Positions 8,246 to 17,586 of a DNA stretch of 64,000 nt are shown here, in pieces (position 1 is the first letter of the stretch; each line of letters begins with the position of its first letter). The DNA lies in contig CAISEP010000016.1 in assembly GCA_903884425.1 (NCBI GenBank), positions 62,001 through 126,000 on the forward strand, read 5' to 3'. The translations under genes were made by a program, and so were the position numbers. The DNA comes from an uncultured Caulobacterales bacterium. GTDB taxonomy: Bacteria > Pseudomonadota > Alphaproteobacteria > Caulobacterales > Caulobacteraceae. The notes under the pieces were generated by a model. The model worked only from the letters and a program-made list of their open reading frames with translations. It made no database searches and was not told the DNA's origin.

Positions 8246-9343
8246 ATGAAGCCCCGCCCCGCCTCCGCCCCGCCAAGTCACCCTTCCAGGCTCGAGGACC
8301 CCTTGAAAGTCCGTTCCGACCCCAGCACGATTTCCGTCGTACTGTGCACCTACAACGGGGGCCGGTTCCTGAGGGAGCAACTGGAGAGCCTGGCCGCCCA
8401 GACGACCCTGCCGTCCGAACTGGTCGTCGGTGACGATGGGTCGCAGGATGATACGCTCGACGTCGTCCGGCAGTTTGCGCGGCACAGCCCGTTTCCCGTG
8501 ACCATTCACGAGAACCGCGAGCGCCTGGGCTACCGGCGGAACTTCCTGGCGACGGCGCAACGGGCGTCCGGGGACTATATCGCCTTCTGCGACCAGGACG
8601 ATGTCTGGCATCCGGATAAGCTGCGCATGTGCCTGGATGCGCTGCGGGCACCGTCCATGGCCCTGGTGGTGCACGCCTACCTCATCGTCGATGCCGACCT
8701 GCGGGAGATGCCGGTCCAGCCTCCCGCGACGTCCTTGATCCAGCCACCGGGCTATGGCGAACATCCGCCCGTGATCCTCGGCTTCACCCAGGTCTACCAT
8801 CGCAGCCTGATCCAGGCCTTCGACCTCACGGATCTGCCCCTCGACCCTCTCAATACCGACAGGCCCATGGCACATGACCAGTGGGTGTCCTTCGCGGCAG
8901 ATCTGGTCGGCTGCACGCGGTTCCTGCCCGACCGGCTCGCCCTCTACCGGCAGCATGGTGCCAATGTCTACGGGGCCGGGACCGGGAGTCGGCCCCCGGG
9001 TTTTGTGGAGCGGCTCTACCGCAATGCCTCGCAGGCCGAACTGCGCGTCGCAGGCGAGATCGCGGCCCGCAAGGCGCAGATGGCCGAAGCCGCCCGCCTC
9101 GGCGACCTTTCGGCTTTCCCCGAGGCCGCCGGCAACCTGGCCGAGGCGATCCGATACTGGCGGAAGCTGGCGGACTCCTATGCTGCCCGGAGCCACATCC
9201 GCGGCGGCGCGAACCTGATGGTCCGGGCCCGCCGATGGGTTCAGGCGCTGCGCAAGGGGGCCTACGACGACGGACTTGCCGCCACGATCAAGCTTGGCGG
9301 AAAGGACCTGGTGTCCGGAGTGCTATTCCCCAAGCGCCCTTGA
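8246..9343 (+). CDS. Family 2 glycosyltransferase, rhamnosyltransferase-like
   Basis: This is a 365-residue GT-A enzyme. The nucleotide-sugar core shows SVVLCTYNGGRFLREQLESL, ELVVGDDGSQDDT, a long GYRRNFLATAQRASGDYIAF stretch, and the metal-binding CDQDDVWHPDKL. This pattern is typical of the alpha-1,3-rhamnosyltransferase-like subgroup. It would extend the repeat unit using an activated sugar in the cytoplasm. Acetan contains a rhamnose side-chain residue, so a rhamnosyl role would suit an acetan-like product, but that is inference. GAGGG precedes the ATG at 8246 by 7 bases. It closes the rightward arm of the locus. Confidence 0.85.
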   Translation: MKPRPASAPPSHPSRLEDPLKVRSDPSTISVVLCTYNGGRFLREQLESLAAQTTLPSELVVGDDGSQDDTLDVVRQFARHSPFPVTIHENRERLGYRRNFLATAQRASGDYIAFCDQDDVWHPDKLRMCLDALRAPSMALVVHAYLIVDADLREMPVQPPATSLIQPPGYGEHPPVILGFTQVYHRSLIQAFDLTDLPLDPLNTDRPMAHDQWVSFAADLVGCTRFLPDRLALYRQHGANVYGAGTGSRPPGFVERLYRNASQAELRVAGEIAARKAQMAEAARLGDLSAFPEAAGNLAEAIRYWRKLADSYAARSHIRGGANLMVRARRWVQALRKGAYDDGLAATIKLGGKDLVSGVLFPKRP

Positions 9344-9750
9344 AAGCCAGCGCCCTCGGTCGTCGGCAGTGTCAGCATCCCGACCTGCAAGCATCGCCAG
9401 CTAGACTGCGCTCCATGACCTCACGGGCGTGGCCCGCCCGCCTTGGGTCGAGGCGGCACGGGCGCGACCGCTGCGTTACAGTGCCTGCGCGCGCAGATCC
9501 AAAGTGAGTTGTCCTGAAGCACGACCTCCCGGTTGATCGCCAATTGCGATTTCGTCGCCGACGACGACCTGGATCCCTTTGGATTTCCGGCAGAGGATCG
9601 GCGACGCGGCCTGCCTGTTCGATCTACTGTGCCGAACGAGCCTGTCGGCGGTGCCCGGTGCTGCTGCGTAGGGCATCGCGACCTATGCCGCTCACCAGCC
9701 GGTACTGGACGTCCAAGGCGGGGCTGACCGCGCAGCGTCAAATCAAGCCA
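9344..9750. other. Gene-free stretch between the convergent arms of the polysaccharide locus
   Basis: About 400 bases lie between the end of the rightward GT2 gene and the end of the leftward acyltransferase gene. Short open frames on both strands show no recognisable family and change register often. A leftward frame of 66 codons (9476-9676) has a plausible-looking end (VVVGDEIAIGDQ) but no convincing start or ribosome binding site. The sequence could be a decayed gene remnant. I see no clear terminator hairpin with a T-run. Confidence 0.35.
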
Positions 9751-10830
9751 CTAGCGCCACCGCCGTCCCGCCGCCTGGGCGATCTTTTCGACCCAAAGCC
9801 AGCTGAACAGACCCGCGATCAGCGCGAGGGGAATGGTCAGGACTGCCAGGTTCGCCGGGGCAATGGACCGGTTGTACCAGAGGATCAGGGATGCGATCGG
9901 CCAGCCATAGAGATAGACGCCATAGCTGATGTCCCAGTCCTGGTTCACCTTCCCGAGGGGACCGAGATCGGCCCTGAAGCAGAGCCAGAACAGGGCATAC
10001 CCGCCCAGCAGCAAGAGGCCGATCTCCGCCCACATGGGGCTCCACTGCAGCGCCAAGGCAGCAATGCCTGCCCCGAGCACAGTCCAGCGGTTTACGGTTG
10101 CGGCTATAAGGTCCTCATACAGGTATCCCAAGGCACCCACCATGAAGGCCAGGAACAGTCGGGTGCTGGCAAAGACGTCAAGGGCGAGGCCGGGATGCCC
10201 GATCCGGTTGTTCAGCGCGGCAACCACCTTCTCGCCCCCGGACGTCATCTCGAAACCGAACAGCACTAGAAGAGTCAGGACCAGTGCCACTACCCAGCCC
10301 GGGCGTTTCAGAAATCCCGTGGCAGCCATCATTGCGATCAGGATGTAGCAGTGGAATTCATAGGCAATCGTCCACATGGCCCCGTTCAGCACAGGGTGGG
10401 GAAGGCCTTTGAGAGCGCCTTCGGTTTGCGGCGACTGAAGGGTCAGGATCTCCTCGATGACCTTAAGCAAGCCATCTGCATGGCCGCCGACCAGCAACGG
10501 CATCACGACGATGCACAGCAGGAAGGAGACGACATAGCCGGGATAGATCCGCAGGATTCGCCGGATGAAATATGGAAGGAGGCTGGGGCTGCGCATAACG
10601 CTGCGGGTGATCAGGAATCCGCTCACGAGGAAAAAGCCGTCCACGGCCACCTGGCCGAGGGTGAGGGTATGGGTCAAGGCGTGCAGCGGCTCCCGGGTCA
10701 GGTTTCCGTCGGTCTGCTCGGGAGCATGGCCACAGATGACCATGAGCGCCAAGAGCAGCCGCAAAGGCCCCACATTGTTCCGGTGGGGCTCCAGGACGGG
10801 CGAAGGGGCCTTCGGCAGGGAATTCGTCAT
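9751..10830 (-). CDS. Acyltransferase 3 (OafA/GumF-like) membrane acyltransferase
   Basis: This 359-residue protein has about ten membrane helices and the acyltransferase-3 fold. Key features are the N-terminal RLLLALMVICGHAPEQ segment with the catalytic-type His, DGFFLVSGFLITRS, the RRILRIYPGYVVSF arginine motif, and the mid-protein MWTIAYEFHCYI with its conserved Glu. Such enzymes O-acylate sugars of lipopolysaccharide or exopolysaccharide, as GumF/GumG acetylate xanthan mannose. It is the last gene of the leftward arm. The transferred group (acetyl or other) and the target sugar are not readable. The start ATG at 10830 gives a sensible N-terminal tail before the first helix. Confidence 0.88.
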   Translation of the reverse strand: MTNSLPKAPSPVLEPHRNNVGPLRLLLALMVICGHAPEQTDGNLTREPLHALTHTLTLGQVAVDGFFLVSGFLITRSVMRSPSLLPYFIRRILRIYPGYVVSFLLCIVVMPLLVGGHADGLLKVIEEILTLQSPQTEGALKGLPHPVLNGAMWTIAYEFHCYILIAMMAATGFLKRPGWVVALVLTLLVLFGFEMTSGGEKVVAALNNRIGHPGLALDVFASTRLFLAFMVGALGYLYEDLIAATVNRWTVLGAGIAALALQWSPMWAEIGLLLLGGYALFWLCFRADLGPLGKVNQDWDISYGVYLYGWPIASLILWYNRSIAPANLAVLTIPLALIAGLFSWLWVEKIAQAAGRRWR

Positions 10831-10924
10831 TCAGCTCGCACCTGCTCCAACATACTGGGATATCCCGGCTCTGCGGTCGGCATCGACCGCCACCATTGCC
10901 CTGCCGTCCGGCCCACCCGGCCCA

Positions 10925-11827
10925 TCACGCGGCATAGCCGCCGGATCGGAACCCGACGTGCCCCGCCACCCGTCCCGCGACACACCAGAGCTTCATCAAT
11001 ACCACCGCCCGGATCTGACCAAGGCTGGAGCCCCGGACGCGGATTAACGACAGCCCTGCGCGCAGGGTTGCCCAGGCAGCGGCAAGCTGACCGTCATATT
11101 CGATATCGGCCCGGACCATGTACATGCCCTTGCGACGTTCCCGCCGCATCAGGGCCGGCAGCCTGATCCGGTCGGCGGGCCAGACCTCCTCGATCAAGGC
11201 ACCGTTGGTCCAGACCATGCGCGCGGCCAGCGCCCGGGAAAACCGGAAGAACTCGTAGTCCTCCCCCCCGCTGGCACCATAGTCCGGCCGGAAGGGCTCG
11301 CGGCCGAGTTGCCGCAGAAACGTCGCGCGGATCATCAGGTTGTTGGTGCCCGCCAGCTGAGCCACCGGCCCGTCCTCGGGCTTGCGGTAATTGTCGCCGT
11401 ATCCGGCCACCAGCGCGCCGGACTCATCCCGCACTGTGACCGCTCCCCCGACCAGATCCGCGTTCCACTGCCGTCCCGCTTCGCGCAGCACGGCGAGCCA
11501 GCCAGGGGCCGCGATCTCGTCGTCATCCTGGAAGGCCAGCCATTCCAGGGCTGGACAAAGGGCCAGTGCCGCCGCCACGGCAGCATTGCGGACCGCAGAA
11601 ACGCCCCGGATCGTCACATCGATGAGATGGATATCCAGGGAGCATCGACAGGCCTCCACCACCTCCGCGACCCTCTGATCTCCCGGTCGATTGTTCGCCA
11701 CCACCACGAGTATGGGCTCGCCGATATCCTGGCTGGCCAGGGCCGTCAGCGCCCGTCTCAGGCCTTCGGGGCGATCATAGGTCGGGATGCATACGGCGAC
11801 CCGGATGTCGCGCACGGGGTCAGACAT
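10925..11827 (-). CDS. Family 2 glycosyltransferase
   Basis: This 300-residue GT-A enzyme begins VAVCIPTYDRPEGLRRALTA. It has the metal-binding region LAFQDDDEIAAPGWL and a later NNLMIRATFLRQLGREPF with GGEDYEFFRFSRAL, which matches the GxxEDxDF-type acceptor motif. It would add a sugar to the repeat-unit intermediate in the cytoplasm. The start at 11827 is preferred because GGAG stands 7 bases upstream; an upstream start at 11890 in the same frame adds an unconserved Arg/Ser-rich tail. It lies between the GumK-like and acyltransferase genes in the leftward operon. The donor sugar is unknown. Confidence 0.83.
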   Translation of the reverse strand: MSDPVRDIRVAVCIPTYDRPEGLRRALTALASQDIGEPILVVVANNRPGDQRVAEVVEACRCSLDIHLIDVTIRGVSAVRNAAVAAALALCPALEWLAFQDDDEIAAPGWLAVLREAGRQWNADLVGGAVTVRDESGALVAGYGDNYRKPEDGPVAQLAGTNNLMIRATFLRQLGREPFRPDYGASGGEDYEFFRFSRALAARMVWTNGALIEEVWPADRIRLPALMRRERRKGMYMVRADIEYDGQLAAAWATLRAGLSLIRVRGSSLGQIRAVVLMKLWCVAGRVAGHVGFRSGGYAA

Positions 11828-12037
11828 CCGCGCGCTCCGCACGGCGTCGGACCGGCGGCTCTCCGGCCCCGCTCGTGAGGAGGTCGTCAAGGACGTCCGG
11901 GGATATGGCCGAGGGCTTTTGGGTGAACATCACCAGAGACCACAGGAGTTGGACGGACGAGAGACACAACGGGACAAAGCTGGCGACATTTTGATGTGAA
12001 ATACGGAACAGATGACCCCCTCGCCCCGACAAGCCCC

Positions 12038-13168
12038 TCATCCGTCGGGAAACACCGCCGTATCGGCAAATTTTTCCGGCGACAGGATCCGGTCCGTGAC
12101 TTCCCGCCAGCCCAGGGCCTCGCTCCCCTCGAAATGCCCGAAGGCCAGGGCCCGCTCGACCGCCGCGGTAATGGAGGACCCATCCCCCGGACGATAGCCG
12201 AACCGGCCCGGCCTGTCCCCCGCCACGACGTCGGGACAGACGGCCGGAACGCCCAGAAAGCCGTACTGCATCAGCTTCATCGATGTATCGACGAGGTAGG
12301 GTGCGACCTTGTCCGCCGTGTAGGGCGCGATGCCGAAATCGGCATGGCGGATATAGGGAACCGTGTCGGCAAAGCGCATCTCGTCAAGGACGCGGACATT
12401 CGGCGCGGCAAGTCCCGCAGCCGCCTGCCCGCCACCGATCACGTGAAAGGTGACGTCCGGAAAGGCCGCCGCGGCAATCTGGAAAAAGCTCGGATCGAAC
12501 AGCATCGACCCGACGGACACCGCATGTCGTCCGGGCCCGTAGGGTGACGGTGCCGCGTTCGTGCGCAGGCCGGGATCGAGACCATGGGGCACCACATAGG
12601 CGGCACCGGGGTTCGGCATCTCGTCGTACAGGCGCCGGGACGGCAGGCGCAGGCCATGCAGCAGATGCGCTGTCTGATCGAACTCCCGGACGATGAACTC
12701 CGCGCAGTCGATGGTGCGCAGGCCGTCGGAGGCGATGTAGATGATCCGCGCCCGGGGATTGAGGGTCGCGCAGAGGCGGATGAAGATCACCGGGAACCCC
12801 GACTCCACCAGGATCGTGCTGCTGGCCCGGATCCAGTCCTTCAGCACCTGCGGAGCAAGGCGGACATAGGCGCGGAACAGGGCGGCCTCGACGCCCTGCA
12901 GGGCAGGCCGACGCAGGTTGACCGGGTGAAGCGGCGTCCGCCACAGGTAGGTCTCCACGCCGTTGAATGTCTCCACGACATTGGCGCGGTCCCACAGCGT
13001 CATCCGCGGATCCCGCTTCAGGCGGGACAGATGGCTGAAGCCGAAGGAAAAGAACCGGGTCGTTCCCCGCTCGGCCAGGCACTCCGTGATGAAATGCATG
13101 TTGGCCTTCCGCGGCGAGCGGAAGTCATGGCGGGAGATGACAAGGAAGGGGCCGCTCATGTCGTCCAT
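12038..13168 (-). CDS. GumK-like glucuronosyltransferase (GT70)
   Basis: This 376-residue GT-B protein has the distinctive GumK start: a strand followed by SRHDFRSPRKANMHFITECL. In GumK the corresponding Asp is the catalytic base. In the C-terminal half are VSVGSMLFDPSFF, FHVIGGG and a donor-site stretch (FGIAPYTADKVAPYLVDTSMK, where the MK and following Q contact UDP). GumK transfers glucuronic acid from UDP-GlcA to the mannose of the lipid-linked trisaccharide in xanthan, and AceK does the same in acetan. UDP-GlcA can be made by the UDP-glucose dehydrogenase encoded at 32188. The ATG at 13168 was chosen over the upstream TTG/GTG codons. Family assignment is strong; acceptor identity is inferred. 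Confidence 0.85.
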   Translation of the reverse strand: MDDMSGPFLVISRHDFRSPRKANMHFITECLAERGTTRFFSFGFSHLSRLKRDPRMTLWDRANVVETFNGVETYLWRTPLHPVNLRRPALQGVEAALFRAYVRLAPQVLKDWIRASSTILVESGFPVIFIRLCATLNPRARIIYIASDGLRTIDCAEFIVREFDQTAHLLHGLRLPSRRLYDEMPNPGAAYVVPHGLDPGLRTNAAPSPYGPGRHAVSVGSMLFDPSFFQIAAAAFPDVTFHVIGGGQAAAGLAAPNVRVLDEMRFADTVPYIRHADFGIAPYTADKVAPYLVDTSMKLMQYGFLGVPAVCPDVVAGDRPGRFGYRPGDGSSITAAVERALAFGHFEGSEALGWREVTDRILSPEKFADTAVFPDG

Positions 13169-13309
13169 CACCAATACTCGCCCTTGAACCTCCGTGAGAC
13201 GGTCGGTCGTCCGGGATACACGCGAAGGACCACTGATCAGAATCAGCGCCTTCCGTCCTATGCTATCCCCCCCGGGAACGCGATGACAGCCGGTTGTCGG
13301 GACGTGGGC

Positions 13310-14353
13310 CTAGCGCTCAGAATGCGCCCGCGGGAAGTACCGCACCAGCACGTCCATCTGCGGACGGTCCGCCCCGCCCTTCGGCTCGACGCTCATCGGA
13401 TAGTCCCCCCACCAGGCCCCCGCCGCCCAGTAGGTCCAGCCCCGCCAGACGTCGGCATTGTCGCCGAGATAGCCGAGCAAGGCGTCGAGGCTCGCAAGAC
13501 AGGCCGGGTTCGATGCCGCACCGAACTCTCCCAGAAAGCCCTGGCGGCGGTGCGCGCGCAGCCATGCCGTCATGGCCGCCAGCCGCTCCCGCGCGGCCTT
13601 GGGGTCGACGCAGGTCCAGTGCGTCCCCGAATGGTCGGCATCCAGGTACTGGTGCGCCTCGTAGGCGAAGTTGTGACCCGGATCGGTGATGTCCAGGAGG
13701 AAGGGGCCGCTTCGCCCCACGAAGTCGTGCGCGCCGCTCCACCCGACGCCGGGCACCAGGATCAGGTTGCGCGCGCCGGTGGCCCGGATGGCGGCGATCG
13801 CCCGGTTGGCGGCGGTGCGCAGGGTCGGGCCGTCCATGGCGATCGGCTCGTTCATCAGGCCGAAGATGATCCGGTCGTCGGAGGGGAACTCCGCCGCCAG
13901 GCGCGACCACAGGTCCACGAAGGCCTCCACCGGCACGGCCGCCGAGCCGACGGCCTGGCCGCGATAGCCGCCGTAGTCGTGGATGTCGATCACCACCGAC
14001 AGGTCGCTGCGCTTGGCGAGGCCCAGCGTCGCCCTCAGCCTGTCCAGCTCTCCCCGATCCAGCGGCCCATTGAGGTCGGGCTGCAGTCGCTCCCACAGGA
14101 CCGGCAGGCGGATGACACTGGCCCCCTTGCCGGCGAAATAGGCGATCTCGCTTCCGCTCGGATAGACATAGTCGAAGGACGGGCGACCGGGGAGGCGACC
14201 GCCATTGAACTCCGCTCCGGCCAGATTGACGCCGGCCAGCGCGACCCGCGGGGTCGGTGCCGCAGCGCCTATGGCGGGGGCCGCCGCCAGGGCCAGACAG
14301 GCTGCGGCCAGCCAGGGCATGGTCCGGTAACTCAGGGCTTCAACCTGTCCCAT
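13310..14353 (-). CDS. Secreted glycoside hydrolase family 5 (endoglucanase-like)
   Basis: This 347-residue protein has a signal peptide (about 1-31, ending IGAAA) and one GH5 TIM barrel. It starts with GVNLAGAEFNG and carries IRLPVLWERLQP and the strand VVIDIHDYGGY. The acid/base Glu169 lies in LMNEP, HQYLD follows at about 234-238, and the nucleophile Glu276 is in GFLGEFGAA. It cleaves beta-1,4-type glucan linkages in the family. Its position inside the polysaccharide operon suggests that it trims, releases or size-controls the product in the periplasm or outside. Its start overlaps the polymerase gene by 14 bases, so the two are translationally linked; an internal ATG at 14320 is another possible start. 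Confidence 0.88.
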   Translation of the reverse strand: MGQVEALSYRTMPWLAAACLALAAAPAIGAAAPTPRVALAGVNLAGAEFNGGRLPGRPSFDYVYPSGSEIAYFAGKGASVIRLPVLWERLQPDLNGPLDRGELDRLRATLGLAKRSDLSVVIDIHDYGGYRGQAVGSAAVPVEAFVDLWSRLAAEFPSDDRIIFGLMNEPIAMDGPTLRTAANRAIAAIRATGARNLILVPGVGWSGAHDFVGRSGPFLLDITDPGHNFAYEAHQYLDADHSGTHWTCVDPKAARERLAAMTAWLRAHRRQGFLGEFGAASNPACLASLDALLGYLGDNADVWRGWTYWAAGAWWGDYPMSVEPKGGADRPQMDVLVRYFPRAHSER

Positions 14354-15647
14354 GGAGCACGCCTCCGCTCAGGGTGGCCACCGGTACGACCTCGGGTGCG
14401 GGCGCGTCCACCGGGCGCGACAGGACGCCGTTCAGGAACCACAGCAGCGCCGCGGTCTTGATCGAGAGGGGCGACCCGGTCACGCACAGGGACAGCCCCA
14501 GATAGATCACCGTGGTCAGGCCGAACCCGCCTGTGGCGACAAGTCCCCTGTGCCGCACGGCGACCGCCCAGAGGAGGAGCGCCGCCAACAGGCCGAAATT
14601 GCTGATCAGATAGCCGTAGCCCGCGTCATAGGCCGCGATGGGCGACGGCTCCAGCCCCATCCACTGCAGCAGGTCCCAGCTCTGCAGCACCTGGCCCGCG
14701 CTGTAGATCCGCCCGACGAAGCCGTTGTCGATTGTCGCGTGGGTGTGGAGGGCTGTCACATAGAGGATCAGGACCGGCATCACCGCCGGGATCAGGAACA
14801 GGATCACGGGCTTCCGCGCCAGGGGCACGGCCCTTGCCACCAGCCCGATCCCGCACAGGATGGCCCCGAGCCGGGTATCGGCCAGGATGATGATGCCCAG
14901 GGCCAGGGCGATCAGCACCGCATTGATCCTCGGGGCTGCGGAAAACCGGTGGATCGCCCAGAAGAACACCAGCGCCCCGAAGTTGCCCGCGCCGATGGGT
15001 TCCAGGAAGATCGAGGAATCCCGGTGATTGCCGAGCCCCGGCAGGACTTCCCGTCCCTCGCCGGGCGGACGAAAGGCGCTTGTGAAGAACTTTGTTCCCG
15101 TCACAGAACTGCGGCTGGCGTCGGCACTGCCCTTGTCAACAAAGTATTGAAATATATCGAAATAGTTCTGGTATTCGTCGAGCCAGAACCACTCGAACAG
15201 ACCGACGATCACCACGATGATCGTCGCCGCCAGCACGATCCGGTCCGCTCCGCGCAGGTCTGCGTACTTCTCGCCCAGCACCCAGAAGATGACGGGAATG
15301 CTGAGGTCGATGCCGATCTTGAGGTCCAGGGCAAAATTGAAGTACCGCAGGAAGCCGACATAGGCGACGAGCGCCAGGAAGTAGGCCACCGTCGCCCGGG
15401 ACGCGGTCGGGAAGATCAGGAGCCCGCCGATGACCAGGATCGCCACCTCGCTGCCGATCACCGCCACCTGGCCGACGTTCAGGCCCCGGGTCTTCAGGAA
15501 GCACAGGATGAAGTTGAACAGCAGGGCGGCAAAGACCACCGTCGGGGCGAGGGCATGGATCGCCTGCCCGCGCGCAGGGCCGCTGGCCCGGGCCGCGGCC
15601 CGCGACCGGACGTGCTGCAGCGGCGGTGCCTGAAGCGCGAGCTTCAT
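14340..15647 (-). CDS. Wzy/GumE-like polysaccharide polymerase
   Basis: This 435-residue inner-membrane protein has about 11 hydrophobic helices and a large periplasmic loop at about 165-225, which is the usual shape of Wzy polymerases and O-antigen ligases. The loop and its flank carry TGTKFFTSAFRPPGEGREVLPG and SSIFLEPIGAGNFG, a pattern seen in exopolysaccharide polymerases. After the helix that follows is ILADTRLGAI, with the conserved Arg. It would join flipped repeat units at the periplasmic face. Its ATG directly abuts the stop of the GT4 gene (no spacer) and its end overlaps the GH5 start, so this is a tight operon. GumE similarity is inferred from topology and context. Confidence 0.82.
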   Translation of the reverse strand: MKLALQAPPLQHVRSRAAARASGPARGQAIHALAPTVVFAALLFNFILCFLKTRGLNVGQVAVIGSEVAILVIGGLLIFPTASRATVAYFLALVAYVGFLRYFNFALDLKIGIDLSIPVIFWVLGEKYADLRGADRIVLAATIIVVIVGLFEWFWLDEYQNYFDIFQYFVDKGSADASRSSVTGTKFFTSAFRPPGEGREVLPGLGNHRDSSIFLEPIGAGNFGALVFFWAIHRFSAAPRINAVLIALALGIIILADTRLGAILCGIGLVARAVPLARKPVILFLIPAVMPVLILYVTALHTHATIDNGFVGRIYSAGQVLQSWDLLQWMGLEPSPIAAYDAGYGYLISNFGLLAALLLWAVAVRHRGLVATGGFGLTTVIYLGLSLCVTGSPLSIKTAALLWFLNGVLSRPVDAPAPEVVPVATLSGGVLHGTG

Positions 15648-16778
15648 TCAGATGTTCCCGGGAACGGCCAGCCCATAGGCCTCGCTATAACGCTTTGCCG
15701 CGGTGCGCCAGTCAAACGGCCGGGCCGCCGCGATGAGTGCCGGGCGGACATCCGCCGGATCGGCCAGTCGCTGCCGGTGAAGGGCGCGCAGGGCGTCGGC
15801 CGTCCGGTCCGGCGCATCGGGGTCGAACTCCAGCCCCGTCGGCACCTGCGCCAGCAACCGCCGGAACGGGGCGATGCCGCTCAGGACCGGGACCAGACCC
15901 GCGGACAGGGCCTCCACCGCCGCCAGGCCGAAGCCCTCATAGGCCGACGGACTGACGAAGTAGCTCGCCTCGCCGATCAGGGCCTGCAGCTCCGCCCCGG
16001 TCGGCCCGGTGACGATCCGGGTGGCGTCCTCGACCCCGTGGGCCCGGGCCGCCGCGGCGAGGTCGGTGCCCAGGACCTCCCCCTCCACACCCGCCACGAT
16101 CAGACGCCAGTCCTCCCCCCCGTCCCGCAGGGCGCGGAGCAGTGGCATCAGGGTCGCGAGGCGCTTGTGCCGGGCAAAGCGGCCATAGGCGATCAGGGTC
16201 CGCACCGGCACCGGCGAGGCGGCTCCGGCGAACTTGGCGATGTCGACCCCGTTCTCCACCGTCACCAGGTTCCGCGCCGTGATCGGCGCGAAGGTCTGCG
16301 CATCCTGCTCGCTGCAGGCGATGATGCGGTCATAGGCGCGGCAGGACAGGCGCGTCACGGTCTGGAACCAGACCCGCTTCAACCCCGATGCGAATTCCGT
16401 GTGGAAGAAACCCCCGTGGGTGGACGCCACCAGGCGCCGGCCGTGGATGGCCCGGGTGGCGGCGAGGAAATCAAAGAAGAAGTCGATCCCGTGGACATGG
16501 ACCAGGTCCGCGTCACCGATCTCGTCCAGCACCGAGGGGGCGAGGGGATACCGGCTGGAGCCGGTCCAGGGGAGGCGCGTCACCGGCACGTCCCCGATCC
16601 GGTCCGTGGCGGGAAGGACCACGTCCGGGGCGCGGAACAGGCGGTTCAGGGTGACGACTCGCGGGTCGAGGCCCAGCTCGGCCTTCTGTACCCGGGCGAG
16701 ATTGAGCACGCAGTCCTCCAGCCCGCCGACGGAGGGGCTGAACTGGCGCACCACGTGGACGATGCGGGGCCCGGTCAC
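15648..16778 (-). CDS. Family 4 glycosyltransferase, GumH/AceC-like (probable mannosyltransferase)
   Basis: This 376-residue GT-B enzyme starts with RIVHVVRQFSPSVGGLEDCVLNLAR, the glycine-rich acceptor loop typical of the GumH/AceC group. It continues with LVHVHGIDFFFDFLA, STHGGFFHT, a donor-domain YGRFARHKRL, and the E-x7-E region SPSAYEGFGLAAVEALSAG. GumH and AceC add alpha-1,3-mannose from GDP-mannose to the cellobiosyl lipid. A long in-frame extension to 17276 is a shadow of the upstream gene. The GTG at 16778 overlaps the preceding stop as GTGA, which fixes the start by coupling. Specificity for mannose is inferred from family and neighbours. Confidence 0.87.
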   Translation of the reverse strand: MTGPRIVHVVRQFSPSVGGLEDCVLNLARVQKAELGLDPRVVTLNRLFRAPDVVLPATDRIGDVPVTRLPWTGSSRYPLAPSVLDEIGDADLVHVHGIDFFFDFLAATRAIHGRRLVASTHGGFFHTEFASGLKRVWFQTVTRLSCRAYDRIIACSEQDAQTFAPITARNLVTVENGVDIAKFAGAASPVPVRTLIAYGRFARHKRLATLMPLLRALRDGGEDWRLIVAGVEGEVLGTDLAAAARAHGVEDATRIVTGPTGAELQALIGEASYFVSPSAYEGFGLAAVEALSAGLVPVLSGIAPFRRLLAQVPTGLEFDPDAPDRTADALRALHRQRLADPADVRPALIAAARPFDWRTAAKRYSEAYGLAVPGNI

Positions 16779-17554
16779 GCTTCGTCCTCCCGGCGGCGGG
16801 GCAGGAGCTTCTCCCGCAGCACCCGGAAGCCGAAGACCGGCAGGCCGATGACATAGCGTCGCCACAGGCGCCTGGGCTCCACGGCGAGGCGGACCAGCCA
16901 CTCGAACCCCAGGTCCGCGACCCACCGGGGTGGCCGGCGGACCCGTCCCGCCAAGTGGTCTACCAGGGCCCCGGCCGTCACGGCCACGGACACGTCTGCC
17001 CTGTCCCAGAAATCGTGGAGCCAGCGTTCCTGCCGCGGCATGCCCATGTTCAGGAACAGCACGTCGGGGCGGAGGCGGTTGATCTCCTCCAGCACGGCCT
17101 CGGCCTCCGGCGATCCGGGGGTGGCGTCGAAGAAGCCGTGGTGGACCCCCGCCACCCGCACGCCGGTCAGGGCGGCCAGCCGCTCCGCCGCCACGGCCGC
17201 CGCCTCGGCCGCTCCGCCCAGGAGATAGACCGAGCCGTTCCGCTGCGCGACCCCGGCCGCCACCTCCGCCGCCCATTCCGGCGGGGTGGTCCGCCGCGGC
17301 CGGTGCCCGGTCAGGACCTGCGCCGCCAGCTGGGCCCCCGCCCCGTCGAAGAAGGCGATCTCCGAACTGCGGAACAGCGCCCGCAGCCAGGGCGTCTCAT
17401 GGGTCAGGTTGAGCATGTAGGCATTGGCATTGATCACCCGGGCCCGGCCACCGCCGTCCAGGACCGCGAAGATGGCCGCCACCACCTCCGCCGCCGACAG
17501 GTCGTCAAGAACGGCACCCAGGATCATGAAGCGTTCTTTGTCGCATTGCGGCAT
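16775..17554 (-). CDS. WecG/TagA/GumM-type glycosyltransferase (GT26)
   Basis: This 259-residue GT26 enzyme shows the family signatures in order: RVINANAYMLNLTHETPWLR, a stretch ending IAFFDGAGA, GSVYLLGG, HHGFFDATPGS, VLFLNMGMPRQERWL, and VAVTAGALVDHLAGRVRRPPRWV-type active-site residues, then EWLVRLAVEPRRLWRRY. In xanthan GumM adds the second backbone glucose (beta-1,4) to Glc-PP-undecaprenol. The leftward gene after it overlaps its stop. The start is uncertain: ATG 17554 is given, but TTG 17572 and ATG 17527 are in frame and none has a strong ribosome binding site. Its first bases sit at the edge of a low-G+C segment. Confidence 0.87.
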   Translation of the reverse strand: MPQCDKERFMILGAVLDDLSAAEVVAAIFAVLDGGGRARVINANAYMLNLTHETPWLRALFRSSEIAFFDGAGAQLAAQVLTGHRPRRTTPPEWAAEVAAGVAQRNGSVYLLGGAAEAAAVAAERLAALTGVRVAGVHHGFFDATPGSPEAEAVLEEINRLRPDVLFLNMGMPRQERWLHDFWDRADVSVAVTAGALVDHLAGRVRRPPRWVADLGFEWLVRLAVEPRRLWRRYVIGLPVFGFRVLREKLLPRRREDEA

Positions 17555-17586
17555 ATTCAACAGATCTTTCAAATCTGACCAGCAAA

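Noticed and set aside
9476-9676. A short leftward frame of 66 codons in the gap between polysaccharide arms
   Set aside because: There is no ribosome binding site or family match; kept only as a comment in the gap entry.
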